Below are positions 9,818 through 18,662 of a DNA stretch of 64,000 nucleotides, in pieces. The notes below the pieces were generated by a model. It saw nothing but the letters and a program-made list of their open reading frames with translations, ran no database searches and was not told the origin of the DNA. A program made the position numbers and the translations under genes. The stretch covers positions 5,312,501 to 5,376,500 of the forward strand of contig NC_009831.1 in the NCBI RefSeq assembly GCF_000018025.1, read 5' to 3'. The stretch comes from Shewanella sediminis HAW-EB3 (GTDB taxonomy: Bacteria > Pseudomonadota > Gammaproteobacteria > Enterobacterales > Shewanellaceae). Position 1 is the stretch's first letter. The number at the start of each line of letters is the position of its first letter.

Positions 9818-10264
9818 CTACTTAACATAAGTCAGCAACAACCTGGGGGCATCATCGCCAAAATAGTCCGATTCATAACCCGTCTGAACGAAGCCCTGTT
9901 TCAGGTACAACTCCTTAGCACTATTTTCAGGTGCTACAGTCAAGTGTACATGAGTGACCGATGAGGGGAGCCTGTTCAGATATTTAGTCAAAAGCTTGCG
10001 TCCAATCCCACGCCCCCGCTGCGTTTCACTGACAGCGACAGATAAGATCCAACGAAGATGCGGCTCTGCTCCCGCAGAGGCGAGTAGATACCCCAGTGGA
10101 GTCCCATCATCGCAGGCCAACAGGAAGCCCTCGGGCCAACAATCCAATGCCTGACGAAAGAAAAAGTCCGGGTAACTGTGGCCGGGGAAACAAGCCTGTT
10201 CGAGCACATTCACACCTTGAAGGTCACTCTTATCGGCAAGGCGTATCTGTATCGCGTTACTCAT
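9818..10264 (-). CDS. GNAT-family N-acetyltransferase
   Basis: A 148-aa single-domain GNAT. Acetyl-CoA motif A is visible as VAVSETQRGRGIGRKLL (Q/RxxGxG/A), followed by the SSVTHVHLTVAPENSAKELYLKQGF motif-B region typical of RimI-like and small-molecule acetyltransferases. The substrate cannot be read from the sequence. The gene overlaps the end of cysQ upstream by 8 bp (10257-10264), suggesting co-translation in a cysQ-GNAT-MFS transcription unit. Confidence 0.85.
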   Translation of the reverse strand: MSNAIQIRLADKSDLQGVNVLEQACFPGHSYPDFFFRQALDCWPEGFLLACDDGTPLGYLLASAGAEPHLRWILSVAVSETQRGRGIGRKLLTKYLNRLPSSVTHVHLTVAPENSAKELYLKQGFVQTGYESDYFGDDAPRLLLTYVK

Positions 10265-11069
10265 TTAATAAAATTCTATCCCACGCAAGGTGAGGTGAGC
10301 CAACAACAATAAAGTTGGGGTTTTCCAGGCTTTCGCGCTCATTATAACTCAGTGGCTGAAGCTCAAGATCCATTATCTGACCGCCAGCTTCCTCGATAAT
10401 AATCTGTGCAGCACCGGTATCCCACTCACCCGTAGGGCCAATACGCACATAACAATCGGCTTTACCTTCGGCAATAAGACAGCTCTTCAAGGCTGCGCCA
10501 CCGAGAACAATTAATTCACAATGTTTTGGCTGATTAAAGAGTTTCAATACTGACTGAGGGTCCTGACGGCGGCTCACCGCGAGCTTCAATGGTGGTTCAT
10601 TACTATCGGGAAGTTGACGACTGGTGATCCTCACTTCCGACTTATCATCTCGCTTGTAGGCACCGAGCCCGGCAATCGCGTAATAGCAAACTTCTGTCAT
10701 AGGGACATAAACCACTCCCATGATGGGACGGTTATGTTCAACCAGAGCGATAATGACCGAAAAATCCCCACTCCCGGCAATAAACTCCCCGGTACCATCG
10801 AGAGGGTCGACGAGCCAATAACGGCTCCAATGCTCTCTCTGTGAGAAAGGAATTTCGGCATCCTCCTCGGACAAAACCGGAATATCTGGCGTTAATGCCT
10901 TAAGCGCCAAACTAATAATATTATGTGCTGCGATATCAGCAGAAGTGACCGGAGTATTATCCGACTTAATCTCTTTATCAAATGTGCCATTCAGATAGAT
11001 ATTTCGAATCTCCGAACCAGCCTTAACTGCGATATCAATAACTTGCTCTATGTAATCTTCTGGCTTCAT
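10257..11069 (-). CDS. cysQ: 3'(2'),5'-bisphosphate nucleotidase
   Basis: Hydrolyses adenosine 3',5'-bisphosphate (pAp) formed in sulfate assimilation and CoA-dependent transfer; inositol-monophosphatase superfamily. Metal-site motifs are visible: EEDAEIPF, DPLDGTGEF and GEWDTGAAQIIIEEAGG. I choose the ATG at 11069 (MKPEDYIEQV), preceded by GGAG at 6-nt spacing, over an upstream TTG at 11093. This gives 270 aa, close to the usual length. nudE lies 56 bp upstream in the same direction. Confidence 0.94.
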   Translation of the reverse strand: MKPEDYIEQVIDIAVKAGSEIRNIYLNGTFDKEIKSDNTPVTSADIAAHNIISLALKALTPDIPVLSEEDAEIPFSQREHWSRYWLVDPLDGTGEFIAGSGDFSVIIALVEHNRPIMGVVYVPMTEVCYYAIAGLGAYKRDDKSEVRITSRQLPDSNEPPLKLAVSRRQDPQSVLKLFNQPKHCELIVLGGAALKSCLIAEGKADCYVRIGPTGEWDTGAAQIIIEEAGGQIMDLELQPLSYNERESLENPNFIVVGSPHLAWDRILLNE

Positions 11070-11125
11070 AACCGCTCCAACAGCCCACAACAAGTAAAAC
11101 TTTATTAAATTAAAATTTCAAACAA

Positions 11126-11671
11126 TTACAGTTTTAGATATTTCTGAGCTAAAAACAAGGCGCTCACGCTTCTTGATTCAGAAAAGTCTTCCAGATCCAA
11201 AAGAGACTGCCATCTGTCGAGGGGCCAATGGATCAGCTCGATAGGCTCAGGTTCATCCCCCTCGAGTTGGCTTTCGAATAACTCCTCTGCAATAAAAATT
11301 TGCATCTTACTGGCAAAATATCCGGGAGCTAAGCTGAGTTCCATAAGATGTGTAAGCTTAGCGGCACCATACCCAATCTCCTCCTGCAACTCTCTGTTAG
11401 CCGCTTCATGCGCCTCCTCTCCGGGATCGATTAGCCCCTTAGGAAAACCGAGTTCATAGGAGTGAGTTCCGGCGGCGTACTCTCTGCCAAGAAGCAGAGT
11501 CTCACTGTTGAGCACAGGGACCACCATGACAGCACCACGGTTATTACCCTTCATCCTTTCATATTGACGCTCGACCTGATTCGAAAACTTCAGGTGTACC
11601 TGCTCGATTTTAAACAGGCGGCTTTGGGCAACGATCTCAGCGCCTAAAATTTCCGGTTTCTTGTCCTTCAT
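11126..11671 (-). CDS. nudE: ADP compounds hydrolase NudE (Nudix)
   Basis: A 181-aa Nudix hydrolase; the box is visible as GLIDPGEEAHEAANRELQEE followed by IG. The N-terminal layout and the position between cysQ and divergent yrfG match NudE, which hydrolyses ADP-ribose, Ap3A and NADH. Likely co-transcribed with cysQ. Confidence 0.93.
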   Translation of the reverse strand: MKDKKPEILGAEIVAQSRLFKIEQVHLKFSNQVERQYERMKGNNRGAVMVVPVLNSETLLLGREYAAGTHSYELGFPKGLIDPGEEAHEAANRELQEEIGYGAAKLTHLMELSLAPGYFASKMQIFIAEELFESQLEGDEPEPIELIHWPLDRWQSLLDLEDFSESRSVSALFLAQKYLKL

Positions 11672-11759
11672 GAAAGTTCCTGAATAAAATGGGTATTGGC
11701 TTAACCATACAATCTTACTATTATGTTTTTAATCTACAACCAGAATTTGAACAGATCAT

Positions 11760-12425
11760 ATGTTTCCATGGAATAAGATAGATACAGTATTACTCGATAT
11801 GGACGGCACACTGCTGGACCTTCATTTCGATAATCACTTTTGGTTAAGTCTGGTCCCTAAAGAGCTAAGCCGCCAGAAAGGGCTCGATAGCCAAGCCGCT
11901 CAGCACCTGGTTGAAACCGCATACCAGAAAGTATTCGGTACTTTAGATTGGTATTGTCTGGACTATTGGCAACGGGAGTTACAGATAGACATCAAGGAGT
12001 TACATAAAACCTTGGTCAATAGGATCCAGCTCAGACAAGACAGCATGCCTTTCTTAACGGCCTTAGGTGTACAAGGTAAGTCACGCATTTTGGTGACCAA
12101 TGCTCACCCACACAGCCTTTCACTAAAGCTGGAACATACCGATCTGAGCAAGGGCTTAGATAAGATGATATCAAGCCATGAGACAGGTTACCCCAAGGAG
12201 CACCCAAAGTTTTGGCTGCATCTGTTTCAACAGTTCAACTTAGACCCAAGCCGCTGCCTGTTTGTGGATGACAGCGAAGCCATTCTAAAAGCAGCGAAAG
12301 AGGCCGGGGTGGGATATCAGCTTGGCATCACCAACCCTGATAGCCAAAAACCAGATAAAGTTTTTAGCGATTTCCCATCGATTGGGGATTATCACCTGCT
12401 ATTGGATGACCTTTTAGCCGATTGA
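11760..12425 (+). CDS. yrfG: GMP/IMP 5'-nucleotidase YrfG (HAD family)
   Basis: A 221-aa HAD hydrolase with motif I LLDMDGTLLDL (nucleophile Asp and acid/base Asp), motif II VTNAHPHSL, a Lys region around YPKEHPKFW and motif III/IV FVDDSEAIL. The N-terminal MFPWNKIDTVLLDMDGTL and the position opposite nudE match E. coli YrfG, which dephosphorylates GMP and IMP. The 88 bp between nudE and yrfG hold both divergent promoters. Confidence 0.9.
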   Translation: MFPWNKIDTVLLDMDGTLLDLHFDNHFWLSLVPKELSRQKGLDSQAAQHLVETAYQKVFGTLDWYCLDYWQRELQIDIKELHKTLVNRIQLRQDSMPFLTALGVQGKSRILVTNAHPHSLSLKLEHTDLSKGLDKMISSHETGYPKEHPKFWLHLFQQFNLDPSRCLFVDDSEAILKAAKEAGVGYQLGITNPDSQKPDKVFSDFPSIGDYHLLLDDLLAD

Positions 12426-12439
12426 AAGACAATTCCCAG

Positions 12440-12636
12440 ACACAACGAAGGTTTTATACCATGACCGACAGGGTCTAAAGCGCTCCATTCGCTTCAAAGA
12501 CATTTCCCATATCCCTATGGGTCAGATGTAGGAAATGCCATATTGATGCAGGGAGCATCCTTAACCTACATAAGTGTTCTGACTGCCAGGGATGGTGGGA
12601 ATGCCAATAAATGTAGGGAACATTTATTGGCCAGAC
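12440..12636. repeat. degenerate intergenic repeat with perfect hairpin
   Basis: The spacer between yrfG and gspN carries short repeated phrases (GATGCAGGGAGCATC-like, AAATGTAGGGAACATTT) characteristic of dispersed Shewanella intergenic repeats. The clearest part is CCAATAAATG-TAGGGAA-CATTTATTGG (12604-12630), a perfect 10-bp stem with a 7-nt loop. Family membership is inference from resemblance; I cannot count copies outside the window. Confidence 0.45.
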
Positions 12637-12638
12637 AC

Positions 12639-12665
12639 AAAAAAGGCACTGTTTAGTGCCTTTTT
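12639..12665. terminator. bidirectional terminator between yrfG and the gsp operon
   Basis: GGCACT-GTTT-AGTGCC stem with A6 before and T5 after, lying between convergent yrfG and gspN, so usable from both sides. Confidence 0.9.
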
Positions 12666-12695
12666 GAAACTGCCAATAAAGAGAAAGTCCTCAGT

Positions 12696-13454
12696 CTACA
12701 AAGGGATTCGTCCTTGATAACTAATCGGATAATACCCTTGGCTATCTTTCTTACCTAAGAAGCTAAGTGCTTTCTTCAGATCTTCAGGTTGAGATGGTGT
12801 CTCTTTGATCTTAGCCGAAACCTTTACCATCTTCTCTCCCTTCACTAACACGGTGCCGCTTAAGCCGAGCTGGTTCATCGTTTCATCGGAGTTCACATTA
12901 ACATTACCATCGACACAGCTTAAGCCCAGTTCGATATCACCCAAGGGATAATCACCGAACTGATTTTTCACCTTGGCACTGTTAAGGAAGACTTTACCGG
13001 TTAACTGCTCACACCAAGGCTGACCTTGAGCTAGCTCCTCGATGAACAGGCTGATATCACCACCAATTTTAGTGCGAAACGGTAACCTGGTATTGCCGAT
13101 CAGGAAACTTCCCGGGGCTTCAAATCGTAATCCTTGCGCCTTGATGCCGCTCATAGAAAGTGTCACCTGACCTTTGCCGTTAACCGCGCTAGCACGGTTA
13201 CCAATCACAAGATCTAACTTAGCTTTGCCGAGAAACAGAGCCCAGGGACTCAGCTCCCACTGCACCTGCTCCAGCTGTCTCTTTTGAATCGTAACCGTCT
13301 CAACACTTCCCGACCATATCGAACCGGAAACTCCACTCAAACTTATCGTATTAGGTAATGGTGCTAGCCTGACGACGACACTTGCCGGTAATAATGCGAT
13401 CAAAAAAACCAAATAGATCAACACACCAATAATAACTTTCTTTGCTAAATTCAC
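12696..13454 (-). CDS. gspN: type II secretion system protein N
   Basis: A 252-aa inner-membrane protein: one N-terminal membrane helix (residues 7-27) followed by a periplasmic beta-rich domain with the ISLSGVSGSIWSG motif of the GspN family. It is the last gene of the gsp operon, 80 bp after gspM. GspN is an accessory component, dispensable in some systems; its exact role is unsettled. Confidence 0.9.
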   Translation of the reverse strand: MNLAKKVIIGVLIYLVFLIALLPASVVVRLAPLPNTISLSGVSGSIWSGSVETVTIQKRQLEQVQWELSPWALFLGKAKLDLVIGNRASAVNGKGQVTLSMSGIKAQGLRFEAPGSFLIGNTRLPFRTKIGGDISLFIEELAQGQPWCEQLTGKVFLNSAKVKNQFGDYPLGDIELGLSCVDGNVNVNSDETMNQLGLSGTVLVKGEKMVKVSAKIKETPSQPEDLKKALSFLGKKDSQGYYPISYQGRIPL

Positions 13455-13534
13455 TACATTACCTTTATAAAAACAGTCACTTTCTATGCCAAACCCTAAG
13501 CCATATGGTTAATCAAAACAGTTTACGCCTGGCA

Positions 13535-14011
13535 TCATTGTGATAGCTGAATACGACGAACACGGACTAATCCAGGCACATCCGATTCAGCAAGATCTAT
13601 GCTATCTAACGATAACCCTTTCTCCTGAACCAATTCATTCAAATATCCAAGCAACGCATCGAACGGGACATCGTCCATCCATAGCTGGATCTTGTTACCC
13701 TGAGGCTGCATACGCGTTATCTCTAATCCAAAGGCTCCCGCACTCAGGTTAACGGCGGCACTTAAACTACCGTTAAACTTTGATTGAGTACCGCTTTGCT
13801 TCAAACCCGCGATTTTATTTGCGGTTTGCTTAACAAAATTCAATGTGCTCTCTTGTGCCTGCAATCGACGCTCGGCATCAATTTCTGCATTCGATATCGG
13901 AGTCCAGATCCCCCAATAAAATATGCCGATAACCAGCACGACAGCACAAGTTCCGACCAGTTGCTGCTCTCGCAAGATTAGGCCGTTCCACCACGCTTTA
14001 AGGTTCTCCAT
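13535..14011 (-). CDS. gspM: type II secretion system protein M
   Basis: A 158-aa bitopic inner-membrane protein: short cytoplasmic start, membrane helix at about residues 19-37 (QLVGTCAVVLVIGIFYWGIW), then a periplasmic ferredoxin-like domain. It partners GspL in the inner-membrane platform. One base separates it from gspL upstream, indicating translational coupling. Confidence 0.93.
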   Translation of the reverse strand: MENLKAWWNGLILREQQLVGTCAVVLVIGIFYWGIWTPISNAEIDAERRLQAQESTLNFVKQTANKIAGLKQSGTQSKFNGSLSAAVNLSAGAFGLEITRMQPQGNKIQLWMDDVPFDALLGYLNELVQEKGLSLDSIDLAESDVPGLVRVRRIQLSQ

Positions 14012-14012
14012 C

Positions 14013-15206
14013 TTACTTACTCCTCAGCGTTAGCGTACTGGTTACGGCGTCTTCGCCACTGTTCATAGCCCCCGAATCGAGCTGATAGGAGCGCGACACA
14101 ATCGTCTTAAACTGTTCAATCTGTGCATAACTCTTAGCAGTAACCTGCATTCTGAGCTCGTTACGTGCGCTATCGAAGCGTAAGGTTGTCGGCTTCAAAT
14201 CTGCAACCTGGGTAAAGGCCTCTTCTAATCCTTCAAGCATAGAGAAAAATTCACTCCCGCCGCCCTGGCCTTGCATGCTGCGTAGCTCTCTATCCATCTG
14301 AGACCTCAGGTTTACGATGCGTGAGCTTCCCGGAACCACTCGCTTATAAATAGCCTCACTTTCAGCCTGCAAACGAGCCTGCTCAGCATCGAGTTGATAG
14401 ATGTTGAGCCCTTTATTGACTAAAGCCAACAGGAGAGCAGCCACGGCGACGATCGCGACATTACGCCATAACATGAGATTTTTACCATAGTCTCGCTTAG
14501 GCGTATAAGCACCGGATAACAGATTCAGAGGTGCGGTTAAGACTCCCTTAGCTAGCACTAACATAGGTAACTCAAGCGCCTGTTCCTGTATATCTGCGCC
14601 AGTCATTGATAACTCACTATAGGCAGCAACCGTCACAGGCGTTTCAGACTCAACCGGCAGTAGTTTAGGTAGCACACTGTTCATCCACTCTTCACTCAGG
14701 CTGACACCCGCACCTTCACCGGTTCTCAACAGATACTCACGGTTGAATTTCATTGCTGCCCACTGACACTGCTCCAGCGGTAGAGCTAAGCAGTCGGGAA
14801 CGATGCGTTTGGCCTTTAAACCTGCTTCACTGAGCCAATTAAGCCAGTTTTGCATCTGTTCATGGGCAACCACGGCGACACTCAAAGACTCGCCACTGCG
14901 TGGACCCGGCACAAAATGAAGTTGTTCAACATTCTCTGCCAAGCTCTCTTCGAGCATAAAGGGGAGAGCCTGTATTGCCTGGCGTTGTCCTTTTTCCGGG
15001 AGATCGACCTTAGTCAGGGTGATCGAAGAGGAGGGAACTAATACATCCACAGGGCGATTACCGGCGCGCTCAGTCAGACTCGACAGAGCAGCTGCATCCT
15101 TTACCTCACCAGAGGCGATGATCTCTTGTTCCTGCTCAGACCAAACCAGCCAAGAGCAGGGCTGCTCTGAGGTTGTTCCTAAGCGGATAAATAGTCTCTC
15201 ACTCAC
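14013..15206 (-). CDS. gspL: type II secretion system protein L
   Basis: Inner-membrane protein that recruits the GspE ATPase. The cytoplasmic actin-like domain occupies residues 1 to about 235; a membrane helix follows (MLWRNVAIVAVAALLLALVN) and then a periplasmic domain. The frame opens at 15221 with TTG, but the GTG at 15206 has GGAG seven bases upstream and gives the family N-terminus MSERLFIRLG, so I use it (397 aa). 86 bp separate it from gspK. Confidence 0.92.
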   Translation of the reverse strand: MSERLFIRLGTTSEQPCSWLVWSEQEQEIIASGEVKDAAALSSLTERAGNRPVDVLVPSSSITLTKVDLPEKGQRQAIQALPFMLEESLAENVEQLHFVPGPRSGESLSVAVVAHEQMQNWLNWLSEAGLKAKRIVPDCLALPLEQCQWAAMKFNREYLLRTGEGAGVSLSEEWMNSVLPKLLPVESETPVTVAAYSELSMTGADIQEQALELPMLVLAKGVLTAPLNLLSGAYTPKRDYGKNLMLWRNVAIVAVAALLLALVNKGLNIYQLDAEQARLQAESEAIYKRVVPGSSRIVNLRSQMDRELRSMQGQGGGSEFFSMLEGLEEAFTQVADLKPTTLRFDSARNELRMQVTAKSYAQIEQFKTIVSRSYQLDSGAMNSGEDAVTSTLTLRSK

Positions 15207-15292
15207 ATTCACTCTCCACAAACCTCATCAAATCACCCGATGAGGTTATCTCATTTTATTCTTTTACCACCCGACGTCGGGTAATATTAATT

Positions 15293-16291
15293 TTATTTCT
15301 GACCGCCATACTGTCGTGTCAGAATATCCATCTTATTGTCACTGCCTCGTTTCAGCACACTATCCAAGCGAAACGTAGCGTTATCGACCTTGGCCCCAGC
15401 CTCTAATAGGAAGTAGTTACTGTCGACGACAAATGTTGTTTTCAAGTCAGCTTCCGATTGCAGGCTGGCCAAAGATGAGTTTGACCAAAAGTCCTCTATC
15501 TTCTCGAAACCATCGCCGGGTCGTTGATTGATGATACTCTCGGCCTCGCCTACGGAAATTTTATTATCAAACATGCCGGCCATTAAGGCAGCCTGCTCGA
15601 CCTTCAAGGTATTCACATTGAGCAGCTGGCGGTCATCACCGGGGATGACACAAATATAGGGCAACAATTTAAGATAGATATCTTGCGTATACCCCATGAC
15701 AGCTCTTAACTCACTACGGTGACTCATCAGAGTGTTCGCCGCCCTATAGGGCACATTCCTCGATTCATAATCCGCATCTTCGGCACCAAATGGACTCGCC
15801 GTGCTGTCTTCATCGATATAATCTTTCAGGGTGTGAGTCAGCCGCTCCGCCGAAAACTCATCCATACCCAGTGCAACCAACAGCCCTTTATACTGCACCG
15901 CAGGCAGGGGAAGTTTAGGCTGCCCATTCTCAACCTCTTTACTCTCGATAGACAAGGCATTGAGGTTAAAACAGGAACGCATATCACTGATCGTTCCACC
16001 AATCTCACCGTGCTCGGCGGGAAAAACCACATCGGCCTGTGCCCAATACTGCTGCAGGTGAACCGTACCATCGGCATCATCGAGATCTTGCTTCAATACT
16101 TTCTTGGTTAACTCTTCGGCCGAAATCGCGTACCAAAATGCCTGGTCGTATTGAGTTAAATTCAATGTCCGCCGGACCGAAAGCTGATTACGACTATTAA
16201 TATTGGTCGCGATTATCGCCACCATAGCCACAATCAATAGTACAACGATGAGTGCAACACCTCGCTGCTTACCGGGAAGCTTCTTAACCAC
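15293..16291 (-). CDS. gspK: type II secretion minor pseudopilin K
   Basis: A 332-aa minor pseudopilin that caps the pseudopilus tip together with GspI and GspJ. The prepilin signal MVKKLPGKQRG^VALIVV is visible, with a non-Glu residue at mature +5, as is usual for GspK. The large helical domain inserted in the pseudopilin fold accounts for the length. Its start overlaps the last base of gspJ. Confidence 0.94.
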   Translation of the reverse strand: MVKKLPGKQRGVALIVVLLIVAMVAIIATNINSRNQLSVRRTLNLTQYDQAFWYAISAEELTKKVLKQDLDDADGTVHLQQYWAQADVVFPAEHGEIGGTISDMRSCFNLNALSIESKEVENGQPKLPLPAVQYKGLLVALGMDEFSAERLTHTLKDYIDEDSTASPFGAEDADYESRNVPYRAANTLMSHRSELRAVMGYTQDIYLKLLPYICVIPGDDRQLLNVNTLKVEQAALMAGMFDNKISVGEAESIINQRPGDGFEKIEDFWSNSSLASLQSEADLKTTFVVDSNYFLLEAGAKVDNATFRLDSVLKRGSDNKMDILTRQYGGQK

Positions 16292-17043
16292 TAGCCTTCA
16301 TCCCTGTCATCACCGCTGCCATTTCCGGAGTTGTTGCCGTTATTATTACCAGAGTTGTTGCCATTATTATTGCCGGAGTTATTACCACCGTTATTGTTGC
16401 CACCATTGTTATTACTTCCCGAGCCGACGGGAGCACCTGTTGACAGCAAAAATTTACGCTGGATTTTACCATAACCTTCTAATTCGATTTCCATCGCAAT
16501 CGCCTTCGGCAGCTTAGTCGCATCGACTTTTCTCTCCCACTTATCTTCCATAAAGAAGGAGTATTCCACCGAGATCACATCTTTAATGACGATTGTTTTG
16601 ATCGGCTCACTGCCGAACTCTGGCTCTGGATAGGGATAATACCAGCGCTCAAGGTTGTTATCCTGCACCACATAGGCCACAGATTGAATGCTGCCTCTTG
16701 GCAATAAGCCATCGGGGTTTAGCCAGCCCAGACGAAAGAAAACCAGCGCCTCAGATTCTGAATCCAGAATATCTTCACCGGTTTGAAATACGGTTGTGCC
16801 GCGACCCCCCTCGAGCAGGCGAGGCGTGCGTGCCACCATCTGCCCTAAATCACGCTCGAGCGCCCCGAAGCCCTGTTGCATCGACTTCAGCTTGCCGGAA
16901 AACTCTTTTGTCGCGGCATCATTTTGAATCACCGTGTGCAGGACAGAGTTAGCCGCGAGCCCCAACATGGCAAAAATAGCGATGGCGACTAACATCTCAA
17001 GCAAGGTAAAACCTGCGATAACTCTAGTCTTGATTGAGTACAT
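16291..17043 (-). CDS. gspJ: type II secretion minor pseudopilin J, with Asn/Gly/Ser tail
   Basis: A 250-aa minor pseudopilin with prepilin signal MYSIKTRVIAG^FTLLEM (Glu at mature +5). The pseudopilin domain ends around residue 207. The last roughly 40 residues are almost only Asn, Gly and Ser, built from 8-residue GNNNGNNS-type units, then an acidic end. The DNA here is a 24-bp tandem repeat (16327-16410), an expansion not part of the usual GspJ. Overlaps gspI by 20 bp and gspK by 1 bp. Confidence 0.93.
   Translation of the reverse strand: MYSIKTRVIAGFTLLEMLVAIAIFAMLGLAANSVLHTVIQNDAATKEFSGKLKSMQQGFGALERDLGQMVARTPRLLEGGRGTTVFQTGEDILDSESEALVFFRLGWLNPDGLLPRGSIQSVAYVVQDNNLERWYYPYPEPEFGSEPIKTIVIKDVISVEYSFFMEDKWERKVDATKLPKAIAMEIELEGYGKIQRKFLLSTGAPVGSGSNNNGGNNNGGNNSGNNNGNNSGNNNGNNSGNGSGDDRDEG
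16310..16422 (-). repeat. minisatellite encoding the GspJ Asn/Gly/Ser tail
   Basis: Two 24-bp units (16327-16350 and 16351-16374) differ at 3 positions, followed by a 27-bp variant and shorter degenerate units. All stay in the gspJ frame. Such repeats can change length by slippage without breaking the frame. Confidence 0.85.
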
Positions 17044-17395
17044 AACTACTTACCTGGGCAAGAATACGTTGATATCGCTCATCATCACTGACGCTGATGC
17101 GGATCATTCTGAATTTATCATCCGTGGTTTTTACCACCTCTTTACGCCAATACCAATCTCGACCAGCCAGTTCAGTTTCCCCCTCTTTCTTACCGATATC
17201 AGGAAACTTCGGCTCCAGTCTCGCCTCGACCATCTCATTGTCGGCGACCCATTGCGCATAGGTCCGCTCCTCTAAGATTGGCATGTTGGCAATTTGATCT
17301 CCCAGGCTCTTAGTGATCGACACCGCAGCAATGGCAAATACGGCTAAAGCAACGATAACTTCGAGTAAGGTCATGCCCTTAACGCTATGATTCAC
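17024..17395 (-). CDS. gspI: type II secretion minor pseudopilin I
   Basis: A 123-aa minor pseudopilin with prepilin site MNHSVKG^MTLLEV and hydrophobic helix VIVALAVFAIAAVS. I choose the GTG at 17395, which has GGAG six bases upstream, over the TTG at 17407. It forms the tip complex with GspJ and GspK. Overlaps gspJ by 20 bp. Confidence 0.92.
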   Translation of the reverse strand: MNHSVKGMTLLEVIVALAVFAIAAVSITKSLGDQIANMPILEERTYAQWVADNEMVEARLEPKFPDIGKKEGETELAGRDWYWRKEVVKTTDDKFRMIRISVSDDERYQRILAQVSSYVLNQD

Positions 17396-17478
17396 AAACA
17401 GCTCCAACCTTTGTTATCAGAACCTTAATGCTAAAATAGGATACCGCCTCAGAAAAATAGGGCTTTTTAACGAATATG

Positions 17479-18051
17479 TTAGTCATCGAATCCATCGTCT
17501 CTCCCCAAAGTTAATCGACCAAGGGAATCGCCCACAACCAGGGCCTCGATCTCTCTGCCGGATTCATCTTTGCTCGAGAAAATAAGCTCGAAGGTACTCA
17601 TCTCTCCGCTGGGGAAAAGCAACACCTGAGGCTCAGGAAACTTCTTCATATCCTCTTCAGACTTTTCAATCAGCGGCTCCTCGAACCAGGTGTCTTTCTC
17701 TTCATCGTCTTGAACCAAAGGTAAGCCATCCAGAATAAGGTCCAGCTTAACGCCATACTCCATCTGCCTTTCGGATAAGATTCTATCTTGAGCCAGGGGC
17801 TTCCATTTACCTTCGTCGTAAAAGACATATTTATAGCTTTCATCATCAATCACTATGCCGATGAAATGCCCACTGAGTACGGTCTCATCGAGCACCATCT
17901 CAGTCGCAGCCATAAACTGCAAAGCCGATCTCTCCAACTCTCTTTGCTTATCGGCACCACTCATACTCATAGTCACAGCAGAAGCGGCCAGCCCCATCAA
18001 GAGGACGACCAGCAAAACTTCCATTAAGGTAAAACCTTTTTGCGACTTCAT
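17479..18051 (-). CDS. gspH: type II secretion minor pseudopilin H
   Basis: A 190-aa minor pseudopilin with prepilin signal MKSQKG^FTLMEV and hydrophobic helix LLVVLLMGLAASAVTMSMSG. It links the tip complex to the major pseudopilin. The C-terminal region is rich in Glu/Asp. 83 bp separate it from gspI. Confidence 0.93.
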   Translation of the reverse strand: MKSQKGFTLMEVLLVVLLMGLAASAVTMSMSGADKQRELERSALQFMAATEMVLDETVLSGHFIGIVIDDESYKYVFYDEGKWKPLAQDRILSERQMEYGVKLDLILDGLPLVQDDEEKDTWFEEPLIEKSEEDMKKFPEPQVLLFPSGEMSTFELIFSSKDESGREIEALVVGDSLGRLTLGRDDGFDD

Positions 18052-18080
18052 CAGTTTTCTTTAATCAACGAATATTAAGT

Positions 18081-18515
18081 TTACTGGTAATCTTGCAGGT
18101 TCCAGTTACCGATATCATCTTCGGTACCTGGCTGACCATCGGGGCCGGCGCTGAACACATCTAGCTTGCCATTCTCACCCGGGCTAAGTAGCAGGTAATT
18201 ATTTCTCCATGGATCCTGTGGTAAACGCTTCACATAACCATCGGCACGGTAATTACGTGGCTCCGGAGAGATAGTAGGCTTCTGAACTAATGCTTCTAAC
18301 CCCTGCTCTGTCGTTGGGTAGATGCTGTTATCCAGCTTATACATATCCAAAGAATTTTCTAACGCAACGATATCCGAAACGGCTTTCTGCAGATCGGCCT
18401 TATCTTTATTACCCATCAAGTTAGGCACAACCATAGAGGCTAAGATACCTAAGATCACGATAACAACCATCACTTCGAGTAAGGTAAAACCTTTCTGTTT
18501 GTTTCTTGCTTGCAT
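18081..18515 (-). CDS. gspG: type II secretion major pseudopilin G
   Basis: The main subunit of the pseudopilus. Prepilin site NKQKG^FTLLEVMVVIVILGI, and the C-terminal calcium-loop region DVFSAGPDGQPGTEDDIGNW typical of GspG. The frame opens at 18551, but ATG 18515 (MQARNKQKG) has AGGA eight bases upstream and gives the expected short leader; 144 aa. The 147-bp gap before it could hold extra control of this abundantly needed subunit. Confidence 0.95.
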   Translation of the reverse strand: MQARNKQKGFTLLEVMVVIVILGILASMVVPNLMGNKDKADLQKAVSDIVALENSLDMYKLDNSIYPTTEQGLEALVQKPTISPEPRNYRADGYVKRLPQDPWRNNYLLLSPGENGKLDVFSAGPDGQPGTEDDIGNWNLQDYQ

Positions 18516-18662
18516 TAACAACGTCCTCTTATTGAAACCGCTCCACATCACAATCGCTCGACGCAGAGAAATAGGTAAAACAGTTATTTACTTACTGCTA
18601 TTCTGCCTTAAAGTCAGGTTCACAGTTCAATTCATTTAACGACATTTTTTGATGACCGGTAT

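Noticed and set aside
16310..16422. CRISPR-like short repeats
   Set aside because: Units are contiguous, without spacers, and stay in the gspJ reading frame.
16203..16517. Open frame opposite gspJ/gspK rich in His, Tyr and Cys
   Set aside because: It is the complement of the Asn/Gly/Ser minisatellite and of the gspK start; no independent support.
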